Assembly: GCA_026709135.1 (NCBI GenBank)
Contig: JAPOTO010000116.1
Span: forward strand, 1-32,556
From: Gammaproteobacteria bacterium
GTDB taxonomy: Bacteria > Pseudomonadota > Gammaproteobacteria > Pseudomonadales > Pseudohongiellaceae
Direction of reading: 5' to 3'
DNA: 32,556 nucleotides
Shown: piece by piece, positions 1 to 10,332 of the stretch
Layout: every line of letters starts with the position of its first letter
Position numbering within the stretch: position 1 is the stretch's first letter
Program-made: the position numbers and the translations under genes
Notes under the pieces: model-generated
Told to the model about the DNA's origin: nothing
What the model saw: only the letters and a program-made list of their open reading frames with translations
The model's database searches: none

Positions 1-353
1 TGCACGGTGGCCTTGGCTTCGTCGCTGGCGCCGTGGTTCAGGTCCATCACCACCTGGGCCAGCGATTTGGCGCGGGGGTCGGCGCCGTCCGCTTCAAGCA
101 CTTGGGCGAGCGCGGTTTTGCCGTCTTCGCTGGCCGAATGTTCGATGCCCATGACCGCGGTGGCAACCGCCTTGAAGGCCGGGCCGACAGCGTCGTCGTC
201 GATCAGGCCCTGCAACGCGGTCTTGTCGTCGTCGGTGGGAAAGTGGTTGAGCGTCATCAGCACTCCGGCGATGACTTCGGTGGCTTGGTCATTGTCGGCG
301 TACACGAAAGGCGCGAAGGCGCAGATCAATATCGCGGCGGTCAGTTTTTTCAC
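1..353 (-). CDS. Small secreted repeat protein, 3' end outside window
   Basis: Reading from a GTG at 353, the product begins with a clear Sec signal peptide (MKKLTAAILICAFAPFVYA, then DND). The mature part consists of degenerate repeats of about 34 residues with the pattern A-x-x-V-M-x-L/I-N/E-H-x-x-S/T-D/E-x-x-K-x-x-L. Three copies are visible, around LNHFPTDDDK, IEHSASEDGK and LNHGASDEAK. The start is supported by GAGGAAAT about 5 nt upstream and by a promoter-like pair at 386-413. I do not recognise the family; the repeats suggest a small helical periplasmic protein. The gene runs off the left edge, so total length and repeat number are unknown. The existence of the gene is well supported, its function is not. 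Confidence 0.7.
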   Translation of the reverse strand, partial: MKKLTAAILICAFAPFVYADNDQATEVIAGVLMTLNHFPTDDDKTALQGLIDDDAVGPAFKAVATAVMGIEHSASEDGKTALAQVLEADGADPRAKSLAQVVMDLNHGASDEAKATV

Positions 354-385
354 CTGGATTTCCTCGCTGGTTGATTGGAACCGGC

Positions 386-413
386 AGTCTATCATCCGCC
401 GGACAGGAGTAAA
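386..413 (-). promoter_or_regulatory. Putative promoter of the small secreted protein gene
   Basis: On the minus strand TTTACT (408-413) and TAGACT (386-391) are separated by 16 bp, 4/6 matches each to the sigma70 -35 and -10. They lie about 33 bp upstream of the GTG at 353 and downstream of the exporter gene's stop. Predicted by eye. Confidence 0.4.
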
Positions 414-446
414 CGCCTTGCGCCTCCCGTCGCTCAGAAACCCGCT

Positions 447-1154
447 TCAGAGCCAGTAGGAAACCACCGCCGCCAGGCCGGCTAGGGCGCACAGGGACAG
501 GGAGGCGGTGCGCAAGTTGTCCGCGCTGATCCGGTGCGCCGTGCACATCGCCAGCCAGTAGCCGAGCAGGGTCGCGGGCAGGAATGGCAGCGACAGCAGC
601 ATGTGCCGCGGGCCGAAACGGTCGACGAAACCAAGCATGGCCAGGCTCAGCACACAACTGACGACGAAGAAGGCGGCCATGTTGGCGCGGATGAAATCCA
701 CGCTCTGGTGCTGCAGCACCAGAGCCATGGGCGGGCCGCCGATCGAAGTGCTCGTGCCCATGAATCCCGACAGGAACCCAGCGCCGAACATCGCTGGGCG
801 GGTCGGCTTGAACTCGACCCGGCCGAGACTGAGCCAGACCGCCGCGAGCACCGAAAGCCCCAGCCACAGGCCCAGCGCGCGCTGGTCGATCCAAAACACG
901 AGCAGGCCGCCGGCGACGGTGCCGGGAACCCGCCCGATGATCGCGAACTTGAGCCCGCTCGAGGAAATCGACCGCCGGAACCGCCAGGCGTTGGCGATCG
1001 ACAGCGTCAGGGCGGAGATGGTGATCGGCGCCGGCACATAATCCGGGTTGATGAAGAAGAGGACCGGCGCGGCGATTACCGCCAAGCCAAAGCCGATGGC
1101 GGTCTGCACATAGGACCCGGCGAGAACGACCAGCGTGGCGGCAATCACTTCCAT
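447..1154 (-). CDS. TauE/SafE family membrane transporter (sulfite/organosulfur exporter-like)
   Basis: 235-residue polytopic membrane protein. It shows the two-half TauE/SafE (DUF81) architecture: an N-terminal half with GSYVQTAIGFGLAVIAAPVL and a second half with GAGFLSGFMGTSTSIGGPP, the repeated G-rich signature of the family. About seven to eight hydrophobic segments are visible. Members export sulfite, sulfoacetate or other small anions, but substrate cannot be read from sequence. The ATG at 1154 places the first helix directly at the N-terminus; no strong ribosome site is visible. The gene is divergent from folD and 93 bp upstream of the small secreted protein gene on the same strand. 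Confidence 0.85.
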   Translation of the reverse strand: MEVIAATLVVLAGSYVQTAIGFGLAVIAAPVLFFINPDYVPAPITISALTLSIANAWRFRRSISSSGLKFAIIGRVPGTVAGGLLVFWIDQRALGLWLGLSVLAAVWLSLGRVEFKPTRPAMFGAGFLSGFMGTSTSIGGPPMALVLQHQSVDFIRANMAAFFVVSCVLSLAMLGFVDRFGPRHMLLSLPFLPATLLGYWLAMCTAHRISADNLRTASLSLCALAGLAAVVSYWL

Positions 1155-1197
1155 GGGCGGGCATCAGGTTTCGATTGCGCTGCTTTGGTTACGTTGT

Positions 1198-1225
1198 TTG
1201 GGTTGCGCTGCTTGGGTTGCGCTTG
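1198..1225. repeat. Short tandem repeat (2 x 14 bp) in the folD upstream region
   Basis: TTGGGTTGCGCTGC (1198-1211) is followed directly by TTGGGTTGCGCTTG (1212-1225), and a decayed third copy precedes them near 1175-1190. The repeat ends inside the proposed folD -35 box, so copy number could affect the promoter. Confidence 0.6.
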
Positions 1226-1251
1226 AGCGGCTTGGGGCGCTTGTTTATCAT
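1223..1251 (+). promoter_or_regulatory. Putative sigma70 promoter of folD
   Basis: TTGAGC (1223-1228), 17 bp spacer, TATCAT (1246-1251; 5/6 to TATAAT). Lies 72 bp upstream of the folD ATG in the divergent exporter/folD region. Confidence 0.5.
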
Positions 1252-1323
1252 TGCCGGCCTCTTGCGGGCTGAAGCCGCCCCGGGTCCGTCCTTTGGCGGT
1301 GGCCGGCGGCCGCCGAATCATTC

Positions 1324-2229
1324 ATGGGAATCCAAGCTGTGCGGATATTAGACGGAAAGGCCTGCGCCGAACAAATCCGCCGGGAAATCGGCGAACAAGT
1401 CCGGCGCTTGCGGGCGGACGGGATGCGGGTTCCGCATCTCGCGGCGGTGCTTGTCGGCGATGACGGCGCCAGCGAAACCTATGTCGCCAACAAGGTGCGG
1501 GACTGCGGGGAAGTGGGCTTCGAATCCACCGTTGTCCGCCTCGACGGCGGCGTTGGCGAGGCCGAAGTGCTCGCCAAGGTGGCCGAACTCAACGCCGACG
1601 AGGCCATCGACGGCTTCATCGTGCAAGTCCCCCTTCCCGGCCATATCGATGAGCAGAAGATCAACCTGGCTATCGACAGCGCCAAGGACGTCGATGGCTT
1701 CGGCCCGGAAAACCTCGGCCGCATGTGCCTCGGCCTGCCCGCTTTTGTCACCGCCACCCCGAACGGCGTCATGGAACTGCTCGCGCGCAATGGCATCGCC
1801 ACGGAAGGCAAGCACTGCGTGGTGGCGGGCCGCAGCAATATCGTCGGCACGCCATTGTCGATCCTGCTTTCGCGCAACGCCAGCCCCGGCAATTGCACCG
1901 TCAGCATCGCCCACAGCCGCACCAAGGATCTGGGCGAGCTGTGCGCCTCGGCTGACATCCTCATCGCGGCCATCGGCCGGCCCGGATTCATCACCGCCGA
2001 CATGGTCAAACCGGGGGCGGTGGTGATCGACGTGGGCACCACCCGGGTTGCCGACTCCAGCCGGGCATCGGGCTTCCGCCTCGCCGGGGATGTGGATTTC
2101 GACTCGGTGGCGCCGAAATGTTCCTGGATCACCCCGGTGCCCGGCGGCGTCGGCCCCATGACCCGGGCCGCGTTGTTGCAGAACACGCTCAAGGCCCGGC
2201 AAAGACGACAGGACATTAGCAATGTTTGA
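1324..2229 (+). CDS. folD: Bifunctional methylene-tetrahydrofolate dehydrogenase / methenyl-THF cyclohydrolase FolD
   Basis: 301 residues, slightly longer than the usual 280-290. FolD interconverts 5,10-methylene-, 5,10-methenyl- and 10-formyl-tetrahydrofolate with NADP in the cytosol. The catalytic pair is present as Y53-xxx-K57 in ETYVANKVRD; other landmarks are VQVPLPGHID (100-109), KDVDGF (121-126, with the active-site Asp), the Rossmann loop GRSNIVGTP (169-177) and TPVPGGVGPMT near the C-terminus. The usual Cys of the PCTP motif is replaced (TATPNGV). The stop overlaps the start of the downstream aminotransferase gene by 8 bp, so the two are probably translated as one unit. No strong ribosome site precedes the ATG. 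Confidence 0.97.
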   Translation: MGIQAVRILDGKACAEQIRREIGEQVRRLRADGMRVPHLAAVLVGDDGASETYVANKVRDCGEVGFESTVVRLDGGVGEAEVLAKVAELNADEAIDGFIVQVPLPGHIDEQKINLAIDSAKDVDGFGPENLGRMCLGLPAFVTATPNGVMELLARNGIATEGKHCVVAGRSNIVGTPLSILLSRNASPGNCTVSIAHSRTKDLGELCASADILIAAIGRPGFITADMVKPGAVVIDVGTTRVADSSRASGFRLAGDVDFDSVAPKCSWITPVPGGVGPMTRAALLQNTLKARQRRQDISNV

Positions 2230-3427
2230 AAGTTTGCGGGCACTCCCGCCGGATCCGATCCTGGCGCTGACCCCGGCCTTCCGGGCCGATCCCAATCCCG
2301 ACAAGATCGACCTCGGTGCCGGCGTCTACAAGGACGAGCAAGGCAACACGCCGGTCATGCGCGCGGTCAAGCGGGCCGAGGAGCGGGTGCTCGCCGGCCA
2401 GCGCAGCAAAGCCTATGTCGGCCCCGCCGGGGCGCCGGGATTCAACGACGCCATCGCGCGGCTCGCTTTTGGCGATACGCTCATCGGCAGCCTCGGCGAG
2501 CGCCGGGTTACCCTGCAAACCCCGGGCGGCTGCGGCGGCCTGCGGCTCGCCGCGGAGTTTCTCGCCCGGGCCAACCCGGACGCCACGGTATGGCTGAGCG
2601 ACCCCACCTGGCCGAACCACGGCCCGCTGCTCGGCGCGGCGAGGCTCAAGATCGAAAGCTACCCCTATTACGATTTCGACGCGCACGCGGTGCGCTTCGA
2701 TGCCATGCTCGACTGCCTGTCCAGCGCCGCGGCTGGCGATGTGGTGCTGCTGCACGGCTGCTGCCACAACCCCTGCGGCGGCGATCTTGATCCCAGCCAA
2801 TGGCGCGCGCTGCGCGATCTGGCCCTGGCGCGGGGCTTCACGGTATTGATCGACATGGCCTACCAAGGGCTTGGTGATGGTATCGAGGCCGATGTCGCCG
2901 GCGTGCGCCTGCTCGCGGAATCCCTGCCCGAGCTGCTGCTGGTCACTTCCTGCTCGAAGAATTTCGGCCTGTACCGGGAGCGAACCGGAGCGCTTTCGGT
3001 GATTTGCGCTTCAAGCGGGGTCGCCAAGGCCGCGGCGAGCCAGCTCGCGGCGACTGCCCGGGCCAATTGGTCGATGCCGCCGGACCACGGCGCCGCCGTG
3101 GTGCAGGCGATCATGGAGGATGCGGACCTGCGGGCGGATTGGGAGCGCGAACTCGGCGAAGTGCGCGGCCGCATCAACGGCCTGCGCGCTGATCTCGTCG
3201 CGGCCCTGCGCGGAGCGGGCCTGGCCCGGGATTTCAGCTTCATCGAGCGCGAGAAAGGCATGTTCTCCTTTCTCGGCGTCACCCCTGATCAGGCCGAAAC
3301 CCTGATCCGCAAGTACAGCATCTATCTGGTCAAATCCGGCCGCATCAACATCGCCGGCATCAACCGAACCAATATCAATTATCTCGCCAACAGTCTCGCC
3401 GAATTGTTCAAGGAATCGGAACACTAA
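2222..3427 (+). CDS. Class I aspartate/aromatic amino acid aminotransferase
   Basis: 401 residues, a full-length subgroup I-alpha PLP aminotransferase of the AspC/TyrB/PhhC type, which exchanges the amino group of aspartate or aromatic amino acids with 2-oxoglutarate. Visible active-site residues: HNPCGGD (Asn183), DMAYQG (Asp211, pairs with the PLP nitrogen; Tyr214), SCSKNFGLYRER (Lys246 forms the Schiff base) and SGRINIAG (Arg374, substrate alpha-carboxylate). The segment ARANWSMPPDHGAAVV resembles the tyrosine/aromatic-type branch rather than strict AspC. AGGA lies about 8 nt before the ATG inside the folD end. The stop overlaps by 4 bp with the convergent DUF2007 gene. Confidence 0.93.
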   Translation: MFESLRALPPDPILALTPAFRADPNPDKIDLGAGVYKDEQGNTPVMRAVKRAEERVLAGQRSKAYVGPAGAPGFNDAIARLAFGDTLIGSLGERRVTLQTPGGCGGLRLAAEFLARANPDATVWLSDPTWPNHGPLLGAARLKIESYPYYDFDAHAVRFDAMLDCLSSAAAGDVVLLHGCCHNPCGGDLDPSQWRALRDLALARGFTVLIDMAYQGLGDGIEADVAGVRLLAESLPELLLVTSCSKNFGLYRERTGALSVICASSGVAKAAASQLAATARANWSMPPDHGAAVVQAIMEDADLRADWERELGEVRGRINGLRADLVAALRGAGLARDFSFIEREKGMFSFLGVTPDQAETLIRKYSIYLVKSGRINIAGINRTNINYLANSLAELFKESEH

Positions 3428-3735
3428 TCATCCGGTTTCTGGCAATTCCAGCAGATGGCGAAATTGGCGCCGTTCCATTCCCGACAGCGGCGGCAGCGCC
3501 AGTCAGGGCGGTGCTCGTCGGGGCCATCGAGAAACTCATCGACAATCGCCAGCGCGCGGTTGTAGTCCACTTCCCGCTCGACCCAGACCTCCGGCCAGCT
3601 TTCAACAAAGGGCACTTCGCCATAGGCGGAGCCGAGGTCGGCGTTTTTCACCACCGCCTTGATGTCGGCGACTTCGAGCAGATTGCGAATCTGCCAGACG
3701 TCTATCGTGTTTTCCGAGCTGAAGACCCGTTTCAT
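3424..3735 (-). CDS. DUF2007-like protein with C-terminal zinc ribbon
   Basis: 103-residue cytosolic protein. Residues 1-70 (MKRVFSSENTIDVWQIRNLL and following, with GSAYGEVPF and WPEVWV) have the look of DUF2007, a small alpha/beta putative signal-transducing domain. Residues 80-98 hold CRRCREWNG and CWNCQ, two Cys pairs of a RanBP2-like zinc ribbon. The ATG at 3735 is preceded by GGGGCGGGAA. The gene starts 16 bp after the murJ stop on the same strand, so it is likely cotranscribed with murJ. It converges with the aminotransferase gene, sharing 4 bp at the stops. Exact function unknown. Confidence 0.8.
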   Translation of the reverse strand: MKRVFSSENTIDVWQIRNLLEVADIKAVVKNADLGSAYGEVPFVESWPEVWVEREVDYNRALAIVDEFLDGPDEHRPDWRCRRCREWNGANFAICWNCQKPDD

Positions 3736-3751
3736 CGAATTCCCGCCCCTT

Positions 3752-5335
3752 TCAGCGCAGCAGGTGGCGCGGACGCAGGCCGCACAGCCAAAGCGTACCA
3801 GCATAGGCCAGCAGCCCCGCGAGCACCAGCAGCGCGAGCTGGCCAACTTTGCCGGCGATTGTCCATTCCATCCATTCCCGCCACGGCCCGCCGAGCGCAA
3901 GCAGCGCGGCAGCCATCGCCACATTGCCGAGCAGCAACTGCAAAATCAGCCGGCCCCAGCCGGGCTGAAACCGGAACACCCCATCCCGGCGCAGCCCGCG
4001 CAGCAGCAGCCCGGCATTCACCACCGCCGCCATGCTCGTCGCCAGGGCCAGCCCCACGTGGGCGAAACCCGCCAGATAAAAACCCACATTCAACACCATG
4101 TTGACGCTCATGGCGATAACGCCGATGCGAACCGGCGTGGCCGTGTTCTGCCGCGCGTAAAAACCCGGCGCGAAGATCTTGACCGCCATGAAGGCGAGCA
4201 ATCCGAGAGCGTAGGCCTTGAGGCTCGCGGCGGAGCGCTCGACATCGAAATCGGTGAAATTGTCATTCTGGAACAAGGTCACCAGCAACGGCTCGGCGAT
4301 CAGAATCAGCGCCAGCATCGCCGGAACCGCAATCAGGCAAACGAGCCGGAAGGCCCAGTCCAAGGTGGCGCTGAACTCATCCATCGATTCGCTGGCGTGC
4401 TTGCGCGACAGGCTCGGCAGCACGACGATGGCGATGGCGATGCCGAAGGTGCCCAGGGGAAACTCCATCAACCGGTCCGAGTAATACAGCCAGGACACGC
4501 TGCCGGTGACGAGTAGCGAGGCGATAACGGTGTCGAGCAGCAGATTGATCTGGCTCACCGAAACCCCGAACAGCGCCGGCAGCATCAGCCGCTTGATGCG
4601 GGCGACGCCTTCGTGCCCGCGGCTCGGCTTCGGCACGGGCAGCAAACGGATATGCGCCAGAAAGGGCAACTGGAACAGCAACTGGGCCACCCCGGCGATC
4701 AATACCCCCCAGGCCAGCGCCAAGGCCGGCTCGTTGAGCCAGGGCGCGAGCGCGAAGGAGCAGCCGATCAGCGACAGGTTTAGCATGGCGGGAGTGATCG
4801 CCGGCCCGGCGAAATAACCGTAACTGTTGAGCACCGCGCCACACATCGCCGTCATCGAAATCAGCAGCAGATAGGGAAAGGTGATGCGGAACATCGACAC
4901 GAACGTGGCGAACTTGTCCGGCTCGTCGAGAAAGCCATAGGCCACCACGGTGGCCAGCAGCGGCGCGGTGGCCACGACCAGCGCGGTGATCAGCGCGAGC
5001 AGGCCGCCAAGCGATGCGGCCACCGCGTTGATCAGCTCGCGCACCTCGGCGTGGCCGCGCTTGGTCCGGTACTCGGAAAGCACCGGCACGAAGGCCTGGT
5101 TGAAAGCCCCCTCGGCGAACAACCGGCGCATGAAGTTGGGAATCTTGTTGGCGAGAAAAAAGGCGTCGACGCCATCGGTGACGCCGAACAGCCTGGCGAT
5201 GGTGACATCCCGGGCCAGGCCAAGCACCCGGGAGATCATGGTCATCGACCCGGTGACACCACTCGAGCGGAGCAACCCCTCGCCCCCCGCGGCGGTTTCC
5301 CCGGCGCCGACCGGATTGGCGTCAGTCGAATTCAC
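3752..5335 (-). CDS. murJ: Lipid II flippase MurJ (MviN)
   Basis: About 527 residues with some 14 hydrophobic helices; MOP-superfamily flippase that moves lipid II across the inner membrane for peptidoglycan synthesis. The N-terminal signature [20 protein letters not shown] is diagnostic, followed by [20 protein letters not shown] and, later, [18 protein letters not shown]. Start choice is uncertain: the GTG at 5335 gives a roughly 20-residue Gly/Ala-rich extension relative to typical MurJ, while a TTG at 5275 would start almost where E. coli MurJ does. The frame remains open up to 5512 but that stretch covers the rpsT promoter and start, so I exclude it. Divergent from rpsT, and followed 16 bp later by the DUF2007 gene. 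Confidence 0.93.
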   Translation of the reverse strand: MNSTDANPVGAGETAAGGEGLLRSSGVTGSMTMISRVLGLARDVTIARLFGVTDGVDAFFLANKIPNFMRRLFAEGAFNQAFVPVLSEYRTKRGHAEVRELINAVAASLGGLLALITALVVATAPLLATVVAYGFLDEPDKFATFVSMFRITFPYLLLISMTAMCGAVLNSYGYFAGPAITPAMLNLSLIGCSFALAPWLNEPALALAWGVLIAGVAQLLFQLPFLAHIRLLPVPKPSRGHEGVARIKRLMLPALFGVSVSQINLLLDTVIASLLVTGSVSWLYYSDRLMEFPLGTFGIAIAIVVLPSLSRKHASESMDEFSATLDWAFRLVCLIAVPAMLALILIAEPLLVTLFQNDNFTDFDVERSAASLKAYALGLLAFMAVKIFAPGFYARQNTATPVRIGVIAMSVNMVLNVGFYLAGFAHVGLALATSMAAVVNAGLLLRGLRRDGVFRFQPGWGRLILQLLLGNVAMAAALLALGGPWREWMEWTIAGKVGQLALLVLAGLLAYAGTLWLCGLRPRHLLR

Positions 5336-5365
5336 AGGCAAACTGGCCGCAAACGATAGGGATTG

Positions 5366-5394
5366 TTGACACGGGCGGGCTAAAGCGGCATAGT
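5366..5394 (+). promoter_or_regulatory. Putative sigma70 promoter of rpsT
   Basis: Consensus TTGACA (5366-5371), 17 bp spacer, CATAGT (5389-5394; 4/6), followed by a GTCGCAC start region, about 50 bp before the rpsT start codon. A perfect -35 fits a highly expressed ribosomal-protein gene. Confidence 0.6.
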
Positions 5395-5445
5395 GTCGCA
5401 CTTTTTTCAGGGCTGTTGGAATTCGGACGCAAGCGGAGGCACCCC

Positions 5446-5709
5446 TTGGCAAATTCCCCTCAAGCGCGCAAGCGCGCCCGGCAGAACGAGAAGCGGCGCC
5501 GGCACAACGCATCCTTCCGTTCGATGGTTCGCACTTCGATCAAGAAAGTGCGGGCGGCGATCGAAGGCAAGGACTTCGCGGCCGCGAGCAAAGCCTACCA
5601 GGATGCGGTTCCCATCATCGACCGCATGGCCGACAAGGGCATTATCCACAAAAACAAGGCCGCCCGGCACAAAAGCCGGCTCAACGCCGCGGTGAAAGCG
5701 TTGCAGTAG
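5446..5709 (+). CDS. rpsT: 30S ribosomal protein S20 (UUG start)
   Basis: 87 residues, the normal S20 length. The product ([20 protein letters not shown] after the initiator) binds 16S rRNA in the bottom of the 30S body. Lys/Arg-rich helices and the family motifs [14 protein letters not shown] and [20 protein letters not shown] are present. The start is TTG at 5446: AGCGGAGG is positioned 5-9 nt upstream and homology begins exactly there; the upstream in-frame TTG at 5416 adds ten non-homologous residues. The E. coli rpsT also uses UUG, which is linked to its autogenous control, so the weak start is probably functional. Divergent from murJ and convergent with proB. Confidence 0.97.
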   Translation: MANSPQARKRARQNEKRRRHNASFRSMVRTSIKKVRAAIEGKDFAAASKAYQDAVPIIDRMADKGIIHKNKAARHKSRLNAAVKALQ

Positions 5710-5821
5710 CCGCGCTAGACTGCCGCGAACCCGGCGAACGTCCGAAAGAGCACATCCGAAAGAGCGCTCGCTTCGGCAAGCATTGTCGATTACCCTTCCG
5801 CGAGCATTGCCGACTAAGCAT

Positions 5822-5840
5822 GCTCTGACTTGATCAGAGC
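5822..5840. terminator. Short hairpin between convergent rpsT and proB
   Basis: GCTCTGA (5822-5828), loop CTTGA, TCAGAGC (5834-5840). It follows the proB stop by 4 bp on the minus strand and lies about 110 bp after rpsT on the plus strand. There is no clear U-tract on either side, so this is only a candidate weak bidirectional terminator. Confidence 0.3.
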
Positions 5841-5844
5841 TTCC

Positions 5845-8358
<2,514 letters not shown>

Positions 8359-8368
8359 GGCCCTTGCC

Positions 8369-8680
8369 TCAGGATTTGATGCCGGTGATTTTGACTTCGG
8401 TGTACGACTGGCGGTGGCCCATCCGTTTGCGGTGGTGCTTGCGGCGGTTGAATTTGATGATGCGGATTTTCTCGCCGCGGCCCTGCTCCAGCACTTCGGC
8501 TTCCACCGAACTGCCCTCGACATAAGGCTGGCCGATGCGGACTTCGCCGCCCTCGCCCACCATCAACACCCGGTCGAAAGTCACCGTGTCGCCCACATCC
8601 AAGCCGAGTTTTTCCAGCCGCAGCACCTCGCCTTCGCTGACCCGGTGCTGCTTGCCGCCACTCTCGATTACCGCATACAT
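8369..8680 (-). CDS. rplU: 50S ribosomal protein L21
   Basis: 103 residues, same length as E. coli L21, which binds 23S rRNA. Motifs: [20 protein letters not shown], the loop [10 protein letters not shown], and the C-terminal [20 protein letters not shown]. An upstream in-frame start (8716) would add 12 residues outside the family and overlap the leader, so ATG 8680 is chosen. First gene of rplU-rpmA-obgE-proB, with a promoter at 8729-8757. Confidence 0.98.
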   Translation of the reverse strand: MYAVIESGGKQHRVSEGEVLRLEKLGLDVGDTVTFDRVLMVGEGGEVRIGQPYVEGSSVEAEVLEQGRGEKIRIIKFNRRKHHRKRMGHRQSYTEVKITGIKS

Positions 8681-8728
8681 GGTTTCCGCCCGCCGCGGGC
8701 GCATCCGCCCACCCAATCGAAGCCGCGG

Positions 8729-8757
8729 ATTCTACGGCAAGAAGCGGCACAAAACAA
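8729..8757 (-). promoter_or_regulatory. Putative promoter of the rplU operon
   Basis: On the minus strand TTGTTT (8752-8757), 17 bp spacer, TAGAAT (8729-8734; 5/6). It lies 48 bp upstream of the rplU ATG. The right-most base is only 19 bp from palindromic element 1 (8777-8883), which therefore covers the region immediately upstream of the promoter. Confidence 0.55.
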
Positions 8758-8776
8758 GCTGCGATGGCACCGATCC

Positions 8777-8883
8777 GCCGTTGGTGGCATGGGGCTGTGG
8801 CGGACGCCGTGAACACATCCCTGTGGGCTTCGGTCTCGACATCCTGTCTCGCACGCCCGCCACAGCCCCATGCCACCAACGGC
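8777..8883 (+). repeat. Palindromic element 1 (27-bp arms, 53-bp core)
   Basis: Left arm 8777-8803 and right arm 8857-8883 are perfect 27-bp reverse complements; the variable part reads TTGGTGGCATGGGGCTG. The core (8804-8856, 53 bp) starts ACGCCGTGAACACATCC and ends CATCCTGTCTCGCACGC, nearly the same as in elements 2, 4 and 5. The left flank GGCACCGATCC resembles the family flank GGCTTCGAnCC. The element occupies most of the 309-bp gene-free region (8681-8989) between divergent rplU and yciB; no gene was found in that region. Confidence 0.9.
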
Positions 8884-8989
8884 TCAGAACAGTTGCTTCC
8901 CGCCGGGGCAGGAGACAATCGGCGGGCGATTGGATTACCATTGGATCGGTGATGCGGACAAGACTGTCGAAGCTTGGAAGAAACCTTGG

Positions 8990-9616
8990 ATGAAACAAGT
9001 CGCAAGCTATATTCCCCTGCTGGCCTTCTTCTTCACTTGGGCCGTGGACGAAAGGCCGGTCAGCCTCGGTGGTTTCGAGCACAGTTTCGGCGGCATCTAC
9101 AGCGCCGCCGAAGTGCTGCTGGTTACCTCGGTTGTGGTCTACGGCGCGCTTTTCCTCGCCTACAAGCGGCTCGACAAGTTTGAATGGATCACCCTTGGCG
9201 CCGTGGTGCTGTTCTGCATCCCGACCTTTTTGCTGCGCGACATCAACTTCCTCAAGTGGAAAGCGCCGCTGGTGAACTGGATCTTCGCCGCGGTGTTCCT
9301 CGCCTCGCGCTACATCGGCGGCAAGCCCGCTTTGCAGCATATGCTCGGCCACGCGGTGTCGATGCCACGGGAGCAGTGGCTCAGGCTCAACAATGTCTGG
9401 ATCGCGTATTTCGCCCTGCTCGGCGCCGTCAACCTCGGCGTCGCCTATGGCCTGAGCGAGGCGGCGTGGATTCAGTTCAAGGTCTTTGGCAATCTCGTCA
9501 TCACCGCGGTGTTCATCTTCGGCCAGATGCCTTGGCTGGCGCGGTATATGGAGACGCCCGAGGAAGCCGCGGATGAGTCCCCCGCGGCGAAGCCGGGCGG
9601 AAGCGAAGCTTCCTGA
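8990..9616 (+). CDS. yciB: Inner membrane septation protein YciB (IspZ family)
   Basis: 208 residues, somewhat longer than the ~180 of E. coli because of a C-terminal hydrophilic tail (ETPEEAADESPAAKPGG). Five hydrophobic segments are visible, with family features near the N-terminus (SYIPLLAFFFTWAV, GGIYSAAEVLLVTS), the Lys/Trp motif LKWKAPLVNWIFAAVFL and VWIAYFALLGAVNLGVAY. YciB/IspA-type proteins affect septation and envelope synthesis in enterics; the biochemical role is unclear. ATG 8990 has GGAAG about 9 nt upstream. Stands alone, divergent from rplU and convergent with the cyclophilin gene. Confidence 0.93.
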   Translation: MKQVASYIPLLAFFFTWAVDERPVSLGGFEHSFGGIYSAAEVLLVTSVVVYGALFLAYKRLDKFEWITLGAVVLFCIPTFLLRDINFLKWKAPLVNWIFAAVFLASRYIGGKPALQHMLGHAVSMPREQWLRLNNVWIAYFALLGAVNLGVAYGLSEAAWIQFKVFGNLVITAVFIFGQMPWLARYMETPEEAADESPAAKPGGSEAS

Positions 9617-9702
9617 GCGTTGCGCGGGACACTTCATTCCGCGCGCAGTCGCGGCATTTCCATCCAATTAGCGCTGGCTTGGCAAATGGCGCGATGCCAA
9701 GT

Positions 9703-10332
9703 CTAGAACTCCGGGGCGGGTTTCAAGCTGGGAAATTCGCGGTCGAGTATTTCGTTCCACTGGGCGAGTTGTTCCCGCCGGCGGTTGAAGACCGGCGCCG
9801 GGTCGCCTTCGATGCGGATCGACAAAATCGTATCGCCCCGCTCGATTCGGCGCACGATTTGCACGCCTTCGACGACCCTTCCAAATACCGCATGCAGGCC
9901 GTCGAGATGCGGCGTGGCGAGGTGGGTCAGGAAGAACTGGCTGCCGTCGGTTCCCGGGCCAGAATTCGCCATGGAAATGATCCCGGGCTGGTTGTGCTTG
10001 AGGATCAATTCGCCGGCGAAGCGGTAGCCTGGGCCACCCGTGCCGTTGCCGAGCGGGTCTCCGCCCTGGGCCATGAAATTGCGCTCGACCCGGTGGAAGC
10101 CGAGGCCATCGTAGAATCCGCGCAGGGCCAGATTGGCGAAATTGGCCACGGTGGTCGGCGCCGCGCGATGGTTGAGTTCCACCCGCATGACTCCTTTTTC
10201 GGTTTCGATCACCGCGAACAGGTTTTGCGCCTGCGCCGCCGCGCCGAGCAACATGAGTGGCAGCAGCAGACAGCGGCTCAAGTGTTTGAGTGGATTGCCC
10301 ATGATGGCGCGAATGATGGCGGCTGACTTCAC
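9703..10332 (-). CDS. Periplasmic peptidyl-prolyl cis-trans isomerase (cyclophilin type)
   Basis: 209 residues. Catalyses proline isomerisation during folding of exported proteins. A signal peptide (LSRCLLLPLMLLGAAAQA) precedes the mature start QNLFAVIETEKG. Cyclophilin motifs: FHRVERNFMAQGGDPLGNGT, YRFAGE, SMANSGPGTDGSQFFLT and LDGLHAVFGRV; the drug-contacting Trp of eukaryotic cyclophilins is absent, as is usual in bacteria. The GTG at 10332 overlaps the xthA TGA as GTGA and has GAGG just before it; an internal ATG at 10302 (MGNPLKHLSR) would give a more typical signal-peptide n-region. The last ~30 residues (FNRRREQLAQWNEIL) are a short C-terminal extension. Confidence 0.92.
   Translation of the reverse strand: MKSAAIIRAIMGNPLKHLSRCLLLPLMLLGAAAQAQNLFAVIETEKGVMRVELNHRAAPTTVANFANLALRGFYDGLGFHRVERNFMAQGGDPLGNGTGGPGYRFAGELILKHNQPGIISMANSGPGTDGSQFFLTHLATPHLDGLHAVFGRVVEGVQIVRRIERGDTILSIRIEGDPAPVFNRRREQLAQWNEILDREFPSLKPAPEF

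Noticed and set aside
5336..5512. N-terminal extension of MurJ by up to 59 codons
   Set aside because: It would run through the rpsT promoter and rpsT coding start and has no resemblance to MurJ.
8804..8856. A conserved peptide (GR-x-EYI-x-V...GLDILSRTPA) that can be read through every 53-bp palindrome core
   Set aside because: Differences between cores are mostly amino-acid-changing, there is no ribosome site or consistent start, and the frame is closed or flanked differently in each copy. It is a by-product of the DNA repeat and a hazard for automated gene calling.
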